A stretch of DNA of 64,000 nt from Chthonomonas sp. UBA1950 (GCA_002336105.1 DDEQ01000039.1:282169-346168); one strand, 5' to 3'. Positions 42,217-50,639 are shown, counted from the first letter of the stretch. Numbers and translations are program-made. The notes: a model not told the origin generated them from the letters alone.

Positions 42217-42831
42217 TTATCCAGTTGTAGATCTCAAGTTATTCTTGCCGAACTCTCGCTTTACTACCTCTCCATTGTGAATCCAAAACCTAAAAGAGAT
42301 ATTGGGTTTACCGGGTTGATCAAAAACTCTTTGAAACTCGATTTTCTGACATTCAATTGAATGCTTTTTGTCGTTAGCTTTGGTCGGGACAGTTTCTGAC
42401 GTTATTCTGACGGCACCCGTTGCTGGACGCTTGATACCAAACACGCTAGAACCCTTCCAGTTTCCACTCGTAGACAAGTCCACTGGAGGATCAAAAACCT
42501 CGCCATTCGCGCAGACCAATTTCAGCGCCGAATCTTTAAGAAGATATTCTTCGGAGTCGATTACTTCGTTGTAGCGGCGTACCTGAATGATGTATTTGTC
42601 GTCTTTTTGAATGCTAATTTGGGCAACAGAGGCACGAACATTGCCGAGCTGGATTTCACAAGGTTGGCTCTTCCCTTTCCAACCTTGCTTGGTAAGTTCC
42701 TCCGGAACGGGCATGACAAGCTCAGCTTGTGGGCTTAGTTGGTCGGTGTTTCGCGTTATCGGTGACGAAGATTTAGAACAGCCGATAATCAAAGCTGAAC
42801 TGACTAGCACAACCTCCGCCGCACATCTCAT
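42217..42831 (-). CDS. Lipoprotein of unknown function
   Basis: A 204-residue protein with a lipoprotein signal MRCAAEVVLVSSALIIGC. The mature part is beta-rich (CEIQLGNVRASVAQISIQKD, YIIQVRRYNEVIDSEEYLL) with a closing strand ISFRFWIHNGEVVKREF. No family is recognised. Its start overlaps the preceding stop by 4 bases and RodA begins 4 bases after it, so it is translated within the same run. A cell-envelope role next to RodA is inference from position. Confidence 0.72.
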   Translation of the reverse strand: MRCAAEVVLVSSALIIGCSKSSSPITRNTDQLSPQAELVMPVPEELTKQGWKGKSQPCEIQLGNVRASVAQISIQKDDKYIIQVRRYNEVIDSEEYLLKDSALKLVCANGEVFDPPVDLSTSGNWKGSSVFGIKRPATGAVRITSETVPTKANDKKHSIECQKIEFQRVFDQPGKPNISFRFWIHNGEVVKREFGKNNLRSTTG

Positions 42832-43430
42832 TCTTTCGGCGGCACCAATTGATAAGTTGTCAATTTCAGCGTAGTCTCGTGCTTAACCTTTCCAATTTGG
42901 CTGACCGTTTTTGATTCGATCAGTCCTACGCCTTTGCCGTATGTGTAGTCCTGAATGATTTGTTGATATGGAGCAGTCGATCCGACGAGCGCCTCAACAT
43001 GCACAATAAGCGTTTCAACTGAAACTCCGTTAACTTTCTTTGAGCCGGCAAGCCGAGCGTATCCGTGAAGGCTTACTTTGTTTTCGTTGTGAGGTTGCCT
43101 TTCAGAGTAATCCCAGTCAGCGGTCTTTCCGGGAGCTGGAACCTTGAAAAGAGGCATTGGGTTCGCAAACGGCTTGTCGAGATCCGAAGCCGCCATGTAA
43201 AACGTGTCTCCATCAGAGAAGTAATAGGCTTTTCCAATTGAATCACCCATCGAGGTCGTCTCCATGAGAAAAACCTGTCTGTCATTCAACTGGTGAGTGC
43301 TCATCACGGTATCTACAGTTTTAATTTTGGACTTCGATTTTTCCTCGTAAGTCCATTTTGAATTGATTGTGAGCGGCATAAAGTCTGCCGCCGTTGTCGC
43401 AAATGCCAGTCCTGTGATGAGCGATAACAT
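42828..43430 (-). CDS. Exported protein of unknown function
   Basis: A 200-residue protein. The start MLSLITGLAFATTAADFMPL is a short signal peptide. The mature body opens LTINSKWTYEEKSKSKIKTV and continues with long strands (VDTVMSTHQLNDRQVFLMET, VETLIVHVEALVG) and YTYGKGVGLIESKTVS. The W-T-Y opening and K-G-x-G-x-I/V strand are also present in the lipoproteins at 43433 and 44266, so three neighbours look like one expanded family. No function is known. Confidence 0.7.
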   Translation of the reverse strand: MLSLITGLAFATTAADFMPLTINSKWTYEEKSKSKIKTVDTVMSTHQLNDRQVFLMETTSMGDSIGKAYYFSDGDTFYMAASDLDKPFANPMPLFKVPAPGKTADWDYSERQPHNENKVSLHGYARLAGSKKVNGVSVETLIVHVEALVGSTAPYQQIIQDYTYGKGVGLIESKTVSQIGKVKHETTLKLTTYQLVPPKE

Positions 43431-43432
43431 GG

Positions 43433-44269
43433 TTACTTTGTTTCCTGCATAGTAATGACCTGCGACTCACCGGATTTCGGCGTTTGGGTAAGGATCGTCT
43501 TGACTGCTCCTCGCCCCTTGACATACCAAGTCTTGCTTGATAGTGTAATCGCTTGGCCATCCATTGTGCCTTTTCCGGTTGACGTAATGAGAAGCGCTTG
43601 ATGTTCGCCTGCTTTAGTTTTGACCTTCTGAACTCCAACAACCGTCACAACATTATCGAGTTTCATCGACTTGCCGTTCTGCGTAAGCTCAGTATGGTCC
43701 TTCCAGGATTTTCCAGCCTTCAACTCCGTAGGGAGTTCAAGCGAGTGCTTATTAATCGAACCGCCAGAAGTTGACTCAACATAAATGCCTTTGGTTTCAA
43801 GCGACAAAGTGGTCGTTCCGAGTCGAGCAAGGTCACCTTCTCTCGAAACTTCGAACAGAACCTTCCCGTCGCTGACTGACTTCAGGACCACCGACTGCGT
43901 TCCAGTAATTGTTTGAGCTCCTGGGCCACTAGAAGCAACCTCTAGCTTCAGTGGCGTGGTGTTACCAAGCCCGAAATAGTCGTAGGCATCGTTTTTCAGA
44001 CTATCTGGCACACTAGAAACCGGCTTAGTTTTTGAATCATCGGCGACCCCTTCTATCTTTTTCTCGGCCCCGGTCTTGGGCTCACCGTTCTCGTTCTTTC
44101 CAGGTTCGCTTGGCGATTTGGAGGCAGCATCCGTTCCAGTTGCCGGTGTACTCGATGCTGTCTCTTTTGTCGGACTGTTCGAATCCGCATTTGCCTTATC
44201 TTGGCCGGACGAACACCCTAGAGCGACGATCAACAAAAGACCTAACGTAAAAGCTGAGAGAGTTTTCAT
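43433..44269 (-). CDS. Lipoprotein of unknown function with Ser/Thr/Pro linker
   Basis: A 278-residue protein. MKTLSAFTLGLLLIVALGC is a lipoprotein signal. About 75 low-complexity residues rich in Ser, Thr, Lys, Glu and Gly follow, as a tether. Then comes a beta domain (TPLKLEVASSGPGAQTITG, AGKSWKDHTELTQNGKSM, KTWYVKGRGAVKTILTQTP) like those of the neighbours at 42828 and 44266 and the protein at 32005. Function unknown. It lies 2 bases before the next gene and overlaps the preceding one by 4, within the exporter-RodA run. Confidence 0.72.
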   Translation of the reverse strand: MKTLSAFTLGLLLIVALGCSSGQDKANADSNSPTKETASSTPATGTDAASKSPSEPGKNENGEPKTGAEKKIEGVADDSKTKPVSSVPDSLKNDAYDYFGLGNTTPLKLEVASSGPGAQTITGTQSVVLKSVSDGKVLFEVSREGDLARLGTTTLSLETKGIYVESTSGGSINKHSLELPTELKAGKSWKDHTELTQNGKSMKLDNVVTVVGVQKVKTKAGEHQALLITSTGKGTMDGQAITLSSKTWYVKGRGAVKTILTQTPKSGESQVITMQETK

Positions 44270-45027
44270 TGTGGTTTGATAGCGTAGTTCTTCAAACGAA
44301 GAGTTGTTACGACCAATTGACGGCCAGAAGAAGTTTCCTGCCTGAACCGTACGATGCCAAGTCCGGGCCTAAAAAAGGTCACATTATGACCGGGCTTTGT
44401 TGACTCGGGGCCATAGTTAATTGTGGTTTCGATCGGAATAGCGGAGAACGCCCCTTGGTCGGTATCGACACTTTGAGATTCGTGGATTGAGGACTTAGAA
44501 GAGAACGCTCCGGCCTTGCCATCAGGTTTCAGGCCCATACCTTTGTAAGAAAACTCTTTGTGCTCGTCCACTGGGCTAAGCAGGATAGGTTGAGGCGGGC
44601 TAAACTTTACGATCGGGTTGATTCCGACGGTCGTTTGGAAAAGTCCCGTCGCATCTTGATACATTTCTTGTCGATCGATAACTTTGTCGCCAGAACGAAG
44701 CTCTAGTGTTGCCGTCGTTCGATCTCCAGACTTTTCAGACTTGAGGACAACATATGTCACGATTTGGTCACCGCTACCGACCAGTTCCCCATCGCGATAG
44801 ATTTCGGTTGTAAGTTTGTACGTCCAAACCGAATCGCGAGATAGCGGCATCAAACTTCGTTCTTGCCCCTTGGCTAGTGCGACCGGTTCCGGCTTCTCTA
44901 CGGGTTGAGGGACATATCCGCGTTTGGTTATGCCACAACCCATCAGTCCGATACCGATGAACCCACTCAATATAATAAAAGACGGTTTAGTCAATCGTCT
45001 ATTTTCCTCTTTTCTTGATTGCATCAA
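44266..45027 (-). CDS. Lipoprotein of unknown function
   Basis: A 253-residue protein with a basic N-region and hydrophobic core ending in the lipobox LMGC. The mature body includes SRDSVWTYKLTTEIYRDGEL, TATLELRSGDKVIDRQEMY, FRPGLGIVRFRQETSSG and a final strand VVTTLRLKNYA, a pattern shared with the two genes that follow. The first 29 bases overlap the preceding gene; the two adjacent ATGs at 45027 and 45024 are the only ones before the signal. No function can be given. Confidence 0.7.
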   Translation of the reverse strand: MMQSRKEENRRLTKPSFIILSGFIGIGLMGCGITKRGYVPQPVEKPEPVALAKGQERSLMPLSRDSVWTYKLTTEIYRDGELVGSGDQIVTYVVLKSEKSGDRTTATLELRSGDKVIDRQEMYQDATGLFQTTVGINPIVKFSPPQPILLSPVDEHKEFSYKGMGLKPDGKAGAFSSKSSIHESQSVDTDQGAFSAIPIETTINYGPESTKPGHNVTFFRPGLGIVRFRQETSSGRQLVVTTLRLKNYAIKPQ

Positions 45028-46123
45028 TTGCTTCCTGAACTAACCCTTCGTCGTGTAACTGAGTTATGGTCAAAGAACTTTGCGCCAACTCATGCTGAAT
45101 GCGCGGAGCAGCGATTGCAATTCCCGATTCCGTAAACAAAATTTGCGTTCCAGGGCGTTTCTTGCTGTACTGCCAAAGCCTTCTTCGTCCTTCATCATTT
45201 AATTCTAAATCAAGATTGAAGAACCATTTACCGTCGTTACTCTGCAATTTCTTATAAGAAGCATCAATAATGTGCGACTCGTTAATTACTACTGTAGCGC
45301 TTTTCAGCACTCTTTCTGGCCCGAGACTCTTATCTTTCGCATGTTGTGGCGAAATGTAAATCTTGAGTGCGTTTAGGACATTCTCACATTTACTAGGATG
45401 GCTGAGAAGTTCCTGAGCCGCATTAGTGTAGTAAGTTGCGATCATCTCATGGGTGAGATTGGCTTTATCTTTATATGATTCTTCTACATCACGTATGAAT
45501 CTTGGCTTATATGGTTCTAAGCACCGTCCAACTACTTCAACACTCTTCCCGTTCTGATTGACGGTTAGTCTAACCGGGTAGTCGACCAAGATACCGTTTG
45601 AAATAGCTGCAACCGAAACCGTAGGGAGCGGACGACCTTCTAGAGTTACGTTGAGTTGAGATTCTAGTTTCTTTCGAAGAACTTTGTCGCCTTCAAACGC
45701 TTTTTGAAGGTCTTCGGCTTTCCATGTGACAAGTTCTGGCTGGCTTGGCCAATTATCGTCTTGACGAATTCCGTTCATTTTCATGATGAAATCGCCGACA
45801 GCTTTGGTGTCTCCACGGATTGCGCCAAGCATGTCCGATATCGGGATGCGAAGCTTCGTAGCCCCTTCCGTCGCTCCGCCTTCGGCAGAGTCATTAGAAC
45901 CGAAATTATTGGAGGACTCAGTCAGTTGCGCAACTTGGTTAGCAACGATGATCTTGTATCCCGCCCCTGGGTCAATCCCGATAACATTAACATTCCCAGG
46001 GATGGCAGGTGGGTACTCGACGTTGCCCAAAATCATATTGGACACCTTCCCCCACCCAAAGAATAAAATTGCTACTAAGGCTACAAATCCAATCGCGATT
46101 TTTGTAGAACTGCGAGTTTTGTT
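44999..46123 (-). CDS. Membrane-anchored protein with SecD-head-like end
   Basis: A protein of about 374 residues with a single N-terminal membrane helix (KIAIGFVALVAILFFGWGKV) and a large extracytoplasmic part. Early strands read GNVNVIGIDPGAGYKIIVAN. The last 90 residues (FFNLDLELNDEGRRRLWQYS, PGTQILFTESGIAIAAPRIQ, SLTITQLHDEGLVQEAIDAI) resemble the P1 head of SecD, in which a strand-I-A-A-P step is followed by a helix. There is no SecD membrane half. The TTG at 46147 is possible but the ATG at 46123 is preferred. Function unknown; it sits between an ABC exporter and lipoproteins, so help with export or release is a guess. Confidence 0.65.
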   Translation of the reverse strand, partial: NKTRSSTKIAIGFVALVAILFFGWGKVSNMILGNVEYPPAIPGNVNVIGIDPGAGYKIIVANQVAQLTESSNNFGSNDSAEGGATEGATKLRIPISDMLGAIRGDTKAVGDFIMKMNGIRQDDNWPSQPELVTWKAEDLQKAFEGDKVLRKKLESQLNVTLEGRPLPTVSVAAISNGILVDYPVRLTVNQNGKSVEVVGRCLEPYKPRFIRDVEESYKDKANLTHEMIATYYTNAAQELLSHPSKCENVLNALKIYISPQHAKDKSLGPERVLKSATVVINESHIIDASYKKLQSNDGKWFFNLDLELNDEGRRRLWQYSKKRPGTQILFTESGIAIAAPRIQHELAQSSLTITQLHDEGLVQEAIDAIKKRGK

Positions 46124-46196
46124 CATATCTCTAACGCAAGAAAACAAACGAATTCGCTATTTGGTTCGTGCGAAATTGCAGTTTACCGCTCACCTA

Positions 46197-47897
46197 TCAT
46201 TCGTTCGGACTATAGCCTGCATACAACATGCCAGTGACAAGGCAAATAAGAAAACTAATTCCGAGATTTACAATAACCAGCGGAACTATAGCTAAGAGTG
46301 GCATAGCTCCAAAGTAAATCGCTAAAGCCACTAAACCAAGTCCTGGAGCGCTAACAATAACAACGCTCAGCATTGAGACAAGGCTTCGAAGGCTTCGTTG
46401 AGTCATATCTTCAACATCTGGAAATAGTAGATATGAAAACAAAACGCAACTCGACAAATTGAGAGCTACCGTAGGGACAGCAATCAGCCCGCTAACCGCT
46501 GATTGCCAGGCCCCCGGGAGAACAGCAATACTCACTAGTGCGATTGGAGCAAGAACGATACTTGGCATGATTGCTCTCGCTGCGGTCTCCCAAAAGACAG
46601 TTTGGGTTGGAGTAAAGGGTAACGGTTTCTGAAAATCGCCTCGCCGCAGTAACTCAATTGAGGCAGATTGTCCAACTCCGGCAGTTAGCATAAACACTCC
46701 CATGCCTTGAAAGAACCAGATTATCAAACCGATTTCCGGACCAGGTTTTGGACGGTGCTCCTGAACCAAGATGAACCCGGCTATCACGGCAAACATAAGC
46801 CCCAGTAGCCAATATACAGAGTTCAGAGCCCGTAACTGTAAGAGACTCTCTTTCCAGACCAGGGCTGGACCACCGCGCAATACAGAACTAGAAAGTTTCT
46901 TCGCTAGTCGGCTTTTTCGTAGCCTTCCAGCACGGGCTCGCTCACCAATTAGGCTGAAAGTGTCCCCTTGCCTCTGCAAATTCCTTGCGCGAAGATTATC
47001 AAATCCCTTTGCTGCCGCTTGATCATAGAGCCAACCGGTTTGGGTGAGCGCAACGCGGTAACTGACGAACGATAACCCAATCAAACCAACAAATCCTAAG
47101 CTCCCCAAAACCAAATCTCCCTTTAGCGGAGCCATGACAAGCGCCGTCGCAGCAGTTGCGCCCGGGAGCAATGTACGCATGAGTATCGAATGCGAAAGGT
47201 TCTGGACGCCATCTAGAGTTGGATCAGACTTGAGGGACCAAACAATCCAAGCTACAATTCCGACAACAAACGTAGACTGGGCGATAAGGATATTTCGGCG
47301 GTTACTTCCGCTCAAATTATCAGTTCGATTCACGAACATGCTGAGCGCATAGCCGAGAGTTACAAAACTTAGTGCCAGAAGAATCCAGGCTACAGTGGCT
47401 GCTCTAAAAACTAAACCGCTCGAATTCGGCAACTGAGTGACCACGTACTTCAAGCCAACGTTCGTTCCACGCCATCCAATGATTGCGAAAAACAAAGGAA
47501 GTAGTAGTGTTGCGATATAATCGCGAATTAGCCGAAAGACCATCACGACCTTTGGGCTTACAGGCGTCGCAAACAAAACATCAACATCGGCAGGCTTAAA
47601 ACTCCCTCGATAGCTGGTTACCGACATCAGCATGAAGATCGAAAGCGCACCAAACACGCAGAACACGACTCCATCAATCGAGTTCATTGACGGCAGCGAA
47701 AAATGCGGCATATTATCAGGCGCAATGTGGCTCCTTCCGGCGCCGGTTGGCCTGATAAAGAAATAAAAATAGTATGCGCAGACAAGAACAAGATTGATCA
47801 ACCGCTTAGGGGTTGTCAATGCCCGACGGATTCCGTTCACAAAAGTCCTAGTGAAAAGAAAAATGAGCGCTTGCGGGGACGAAACAGACTTACTCAT
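46197..47897 (-). CDS. ABC exporter membrane protein (PF16962-like)
   Basis: A 566-residue membrane protein with around twelve hydrophobic segments in two groups, joined by a cytoplasmic region containing KSRLAKKLSSSVLRGGPALV with WKESLLQLRALNS. The piece FKPADVDVLFATPVSPKVVM followed by RLIRDY is characteristic of the 'putative ABC exporter' family often next to CcmA-like ATPases. Its start overlaps the ATPase stop by 8 bases. The exported molecule is unknown. It is the second gene of a long same-strand run ending in rodA. Confidence 0.84.
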   Translation of the reverse strand: MSKSVSSPQALIFLFTRTFVNGIRRALTTPKRLINLVLVCAYYFYFFIRPTGAGRSHIAPDNMPHFSLPSMNSIDGVVFCVFGALSIFMLMSVTSYRGSFKPADVDVLFATPVSPKVVMVFRLIRDYIATLLLPLFFAIIGWRGTNVGLKYVVTQLPNSSGLVFRAATVAWILLALSFVTLGYALSMFVNRTDNLSGSNRRNILIAQSTFVVGIVAWIVWSLKSDPTLDGVQNLSHSILMRTLLPGATAATALVMAPLKGDLVLGSLGFVGLIGLSFVSYRVALTQTGWLYDQAAAKGFDNLRARNLQRQGDTFSLIGERARAGRLRKSRLAKKLSSSVLRGGPALVWKESLLQLRALNSVYWLLGLMFAVIAGFILVQEHRPKPGPEIGLIIWFFQGMGVFMLTAGVGQSASIELLRRGDFQKPLPFTPTQTVFWETAARAIMPSIVLAPIALVSIAVLPGAWQSAVSGLIAVPTVALNLSSCVLFSYLLFPDVEDMTQRSLRSLVSMLSVVIVSAPGLGLVALAIYFGAMPLLAIVPLVIVNLGISFLICLVTGMLYAGYSPNE

Positions 47898-48615
47898 CTT
47901 TCGTTAACCTCAAGAATAATGATTCCAGCGATTCGTCGGAGTTTCCGCTCATCTCTTTGAGCTCACTCAGAGTCCCCTCCGCTATCTTTTTCCCTTTTCG
48001 CAGAATCAGAACTCGATCACATAACTTTTCGACGGTGTCGAGCAAGTGAGTCGAAATGAGAATCGTGCATCCCGCGTCTCGAGCCCGAATGATCTCGTCT
48101 CGTAGTTCCTTGGTGCCTTCCGGGTCAATCCCGATAAACGGCTCGTCAAACAACAGAACGTTGGCATTGTGTATGAGCGCACAAGCGACTGAGAGCTTTT
48201 GCCGCATTCCCTTACTTAGGGTCGCGACTAGATCTTCAGCTTTGTCGGCCAGGTGATATCTCTTGAGTAGTTCGTCTCGCTTGGCTTCGTACACCGACAT
48301 ACAATCGAAACACATGGCCACGAACTTTAAGTGTTCATCGACGGTAAGCAACTCATATAAACTCGGCACTTCGGGAACGAATGACATTCCCGCTTTAGCT
48401 TTCGCCTGATCCTTCACGATGTCAAATCCGTTGATCAGGACTTCCCCACTTGTGGGTCGAAGAATGCCAGTCAGGCACCTGAGAGCAGTGGTTTTACCCG
48501 CTCCGTTCGGGCCGAGTAACCCGACAATCTCTCCAGGCTGCAATTCGAAGGATAAATCGTCAACCGCGCGATAGTTTTTGTACTGTTTGACGAGATTGCG
48601 AACCTGTACGCTCAT
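47890..48615 (-). CDS. ABC exporter ATP-binding protein, CcmA type
   Basis: A 241-residue ATPase: GLLGPNGAGKTTALRCLTGI (Walker A), LSKGMRQKLSVACALIHN (signature with Lys-Gly-Met), VLLFDEPFIGIDPEG (Walker B) and LISTHLLDTVEKLC (H-loop). It works with the 566-residue permease downstream as an exporter. The ATG at 48615 abuts a hairpin (48617-48640) that contains the best ribosome site, GGAGG, in its 5' arm on the transcript, so translation could be controlled. Confidence 0.94.
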   Translation of the reverse strand: MSVQVRNLVKQYKNYRAVDDLSFELQPGEIVGLLGPNGAGKTTALRCLTGILRPTSGEVLINGFDIVKDQAKAKAGMSFVPEVPSLYELLTVDEHLKFVAMCFDCMSVYEAKRDELLKRYHLADKAEDLVATLSKGMRQKLSVACALIHNANVLLFDEPFIGIDPEGTKELRDEIIRARDAGCTILISTHLLDTVEKLCDRVLILRKGKKIAEGTLSELKEMSGNSDESLESLFLRLTKDE

Positions 48616-48616
48616 G

Positions 48617-48640
48617 AACGGAGGAGATTACCCCTCCGTT
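48617..48640 (-). promoter_or_regulatory. Hairpin abutting the exporter ATPase start
   Basis: AACGGAGG (minus-strand 48640-48633) pairs with CCTCCGTT (48624-48617), an 8-bp perfect stem ending one base before the ATG. The upstream arm holds the only good Shine-Dalgarno-like sequence. It could act as a terminator for the small lipoprotein gene or as a translational block on the exporter; no T run follows. Confidence 0.5.
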
Positions 48641-48651
48641 AACATAAGAAG

Positions 48652-48765
48652 CTATTTGCGACTATGAGGCTTCGCTTGATGAACCTCATTGCTTACGGTG
48701 CCACTCTCCTGGTTAGAGCAACCAAATAGAATTAAGCTAGCCAACAAGACCGCAATAATTTTCAT
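48652..48765 (-). CDS. 37-residue lipoprotein coupled to pseudopilin
   Basis: A very short gene. Translation gives MKIIAVLLASLILFGCSNQE followed by SGTVSNEVHQAKPHSRK. The first 16 residues are a complete lipoprotein signal with lipobox LFGC, leaving a 22-residue lipidated peptide. The ATG overlaps the pseudopilin stop by one base (TGATG), implying coupled translation. The same arrangement, pseudopilin then overlapping lipoprotein, occurs at 15922-17011, which supports that this is a real gene. Confidence 0.7.
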   Translation of the reverse strand: MKIIAVLLASLILFGCSNQESGTVSNEVHQAKPHSRK

Positions 48766-49508
48766 CAGTCCTCGTTCGATGGCAAGCTATCGATGTTGTG
48801 CATCCCGTAGTTAGTCACGTCTGTTTGAGCCTTAGTGGTGTCGAGAGTCTGCGCAAACTTCATCCACTTCGCGTGTCCATCTGTAAACGAATAGTTATTG
48901 CCTCCAGTGTGTCTTCCTATGTTCTTCACATCCAATACTTGACTATCTGAATCGATATCGCCAATTTGGTAACCCGAACCATCGAGGAAGCCGCGCTCCC
49001 AGTTATTATCTGGAGCAGAAGCCCATGGGTGGTAATCGAAGAAGGCAATCCCCGCATGGCGCTCACCAATGATGATTTGTTGAGCTGGCTGAGAAGCCAT
49101 CGTCAGAACCGCTCCATGTGAGAAGAAACCATTGATCAAGTAGTCCGTCCGATAAGCCTTCCAATCCGTCAGGGTGACTGGATACGGAAAGAGTGTCGGA
49201 GTATCGTTCATCGTTGGGTCTTTCAGAACATCGTGACTCTTCAAATAAGGAGAAAGAGGCTGATACCAAGTGTATAGGTCCGCAATGGTCTCGCCTTGTT
49301 CTAGGTCGTGATGAGTTCGCGCAGTGCGGTCATCGTAATCGCCAGCGTACAGAATGATCGCAGTAACCAATTGCTTGTGATTAGAAAGGTCTGCTGTTTT
49401 CTTCGCGGCTGCCTTGGCTTGCGCGAATACCGGAAATAGAATGGCCGCCAGGATCGCGATGATTGCAATGACAACAAGTAGTTCTATGAGTGTGAATGCC
49501 TTCTTCAT
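48765..49508 (-). CDS. Type II pseudopilin-like protein (H-X9-DG type)
   Basis: A 247-residue pseudopilin-like protein. Signal MKKAFTLIELLVVIAI with Ala before the cleavage point, then the long hydrophobic helix and FPVFAQAKAAAKKTADLSNH. The C-terminal domain has RHTGGNNYSFTDGHAKWMKF, an exact H-X9-DG motif. In between lie short aromatic-rich strands such as DLYTWYQPLSPYLKSHDVL. It should be processed by a prepilin peptidase and sit in the inner membrane or surface fibre. The frame opens at 49529, but the ATG at 49508 gives the correct signal. Its stop overlaps the 37-residue lipoprotein start. Confidence 0.88.
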   Translation of the reverse strand: MKKAFTLIELLVVIAIIAILAAILFPVFAQAKAAAKKTADLSNHKQLVTAIILYAGDYDDRTARTHHDLEQGETIADLYTWYQPLSPYLKSHDVLKDPTMNDTPTLFPYPVTLTDWKAYRTDYLINGFFSHGAVLTMASQPAQQIIIGERHAGIAFFDYHPWASAPDNNWERGFLDGSGYQIGDIDSDSQVLDVKNIGRHTGGNNYSFTDGHAKWMKFAQTLDTTKAQTDVTNYGMHNIDSLPSNED

Positions 49509-49587
49509 ATGAGTTATCCCCTCAGACAATCATTATACACACTTACCCGGTAGGGGTATAAAAACTTTCTGAAAAAGTGAAGATTAG

Positions 49588-50559
49588 ATGAGCGGTAACC
49601 TAGTACAACAAATGAGTGTTGCTTCAGTCGCTGAATCTATACGACGAGAAGTCGGAAAAGTCATTTCTGGCCAAGAGTCTGTGATCGATTTCGCAATCGT
49701 TGCCGTTCTTGCAAACGGCCACGTACTGCTTGAAGGCGTGCCCGGAGTCGCAAAGACTCTGCTTGTCAGGACTATAGCCAGAACCTTTGATCTGCAATAT
49801 GGTCGAGTGCAATTCACTCCAGACTTGATGCCGAGCGACCTCATCGGCACTCAGATTTTCGATCAGAAAGCCGGAGACTTTAGATTGAAAACCGGTCCGG
49901 TGTTCGTGAATGTCTTGCTTGCTGACGAAATCAACCGTACTCCGCCAAAAACCCAAGCCGCCCTACTTGAGGCGATGGAAGAGCGAAAGGTCACGATTGA
50001 CGGTGAGGGGCATCCGTTGCCTCCTCCGTTTATCGTTTTTGCAACTCAAAACCCAATCGACTTTGAAGGTACCTATCCTTTACCAGAAGCACAACAAGAT
50101 CGATTCCTACTCAAAGTGATCGTCGATTACCCAACCTCTGAAAACGAGATTGCAGTCCTGAAACGACATCACGAAGGTTTCAAGCCTCAACAACTCGAAG
50201 AGGCTGGAGTTCAGCCTGTTCTTAACCCTGACCTATTGAAAGAGCTTTATGCCGAAATCGTCAAAGTGACGGTAGAGGACAAGATCTTTAACTACATCAA
50301 TGAGATTGTACGGGCTACTCGTGAGTCGAACGACATTCTTATTGGAGCGTCGCCTCGAGCTGGAATCGCGCTATTAAACTGCTGCAAGGCTGTTGCTGCG
50401 ATCCATGGACGAGACTTTGCTACGCCAGATGATGTTAAGCATTGCGCTCTTCCGGTGTTACGACACAGAGTGATCTTGCGTCCAGAGGCAGAAGTCGAAG
50501 GACTTGAAGTGGACCGTGTCATCAGCTCTCTCGTCGACGCGCAGGTCGTCCCACGCTAG
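49588..50559 (+). CDS. MoxR family AAA+ ATPase
   Basis: A 323-residue AAA+ chaperone-like ATPase. Walker A is LEGVPGVAKTLLVR, Walker B VLLADEINRTPPKTQAALLE, sensor 1 FIVFATQNPIDFEGTYPLPE, and the lid has IGASPRAGIALLNCCKA. MoxR proteins help fold or activate partner proteins, usually with a VWA-domain or DUF58 protein encoded next door. Here no such partner follows: the gene is alone and ends in a hairpin facing trpS. The first ATG at 49588 is used; a second Met occurs nine codons later. Confidence 0.92.
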   Translation: MSGNLVQQMSVASVAESIRREVGKVISGQESVIDFAIVAVLANGHVLLEGVPGVAKTLLVRTIARTFDLQYGRVQFTPDLMPSDLIGTQIFDQKAGDFRLKTGPVFVNVLLADEINRTPPKTQAALLEAMEERKVTIDGEGHPLPPPFIVFATQNPIDFEGTYPLPEAQQDRFLLKVIVDYPTSENEIAVLKRHHEGFKPQQLEEAGVQPVLNPDLLKELYAEIVKVTVEDKIFNYINEIVRATRESNDILIGASPRAGIALLNCCKAVAAIHGRDFATPDDVKHCALPVLRHRVILRPEAEVEGLEVDRVISSLVDAQVVPR

Positions 50560-50573
50560 AAAGATTGTGAGGA

Positions 50574-50611
50574 TTGGACGCCTTCTATGAGCATTTCGTA
50601 GTGGCGTCCAA
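50574..50611. terminator. Hairpin between convergent moxR and trpS genes
   Basis: TTGGACGCC (50574-50582) pairs perfectly with GGCGTCCAA (50603-50611), with a further partial pairing inside the loop (CTATGA with TCGTAG). It lies 15 bases after the moxR stop. Only a weak T-rich stretch follows on the plus strand. Confidence 0.6.
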
Positions 50612-50639
50612 GGTTGTCTTCAAAGTGTCCGCAGATAGA

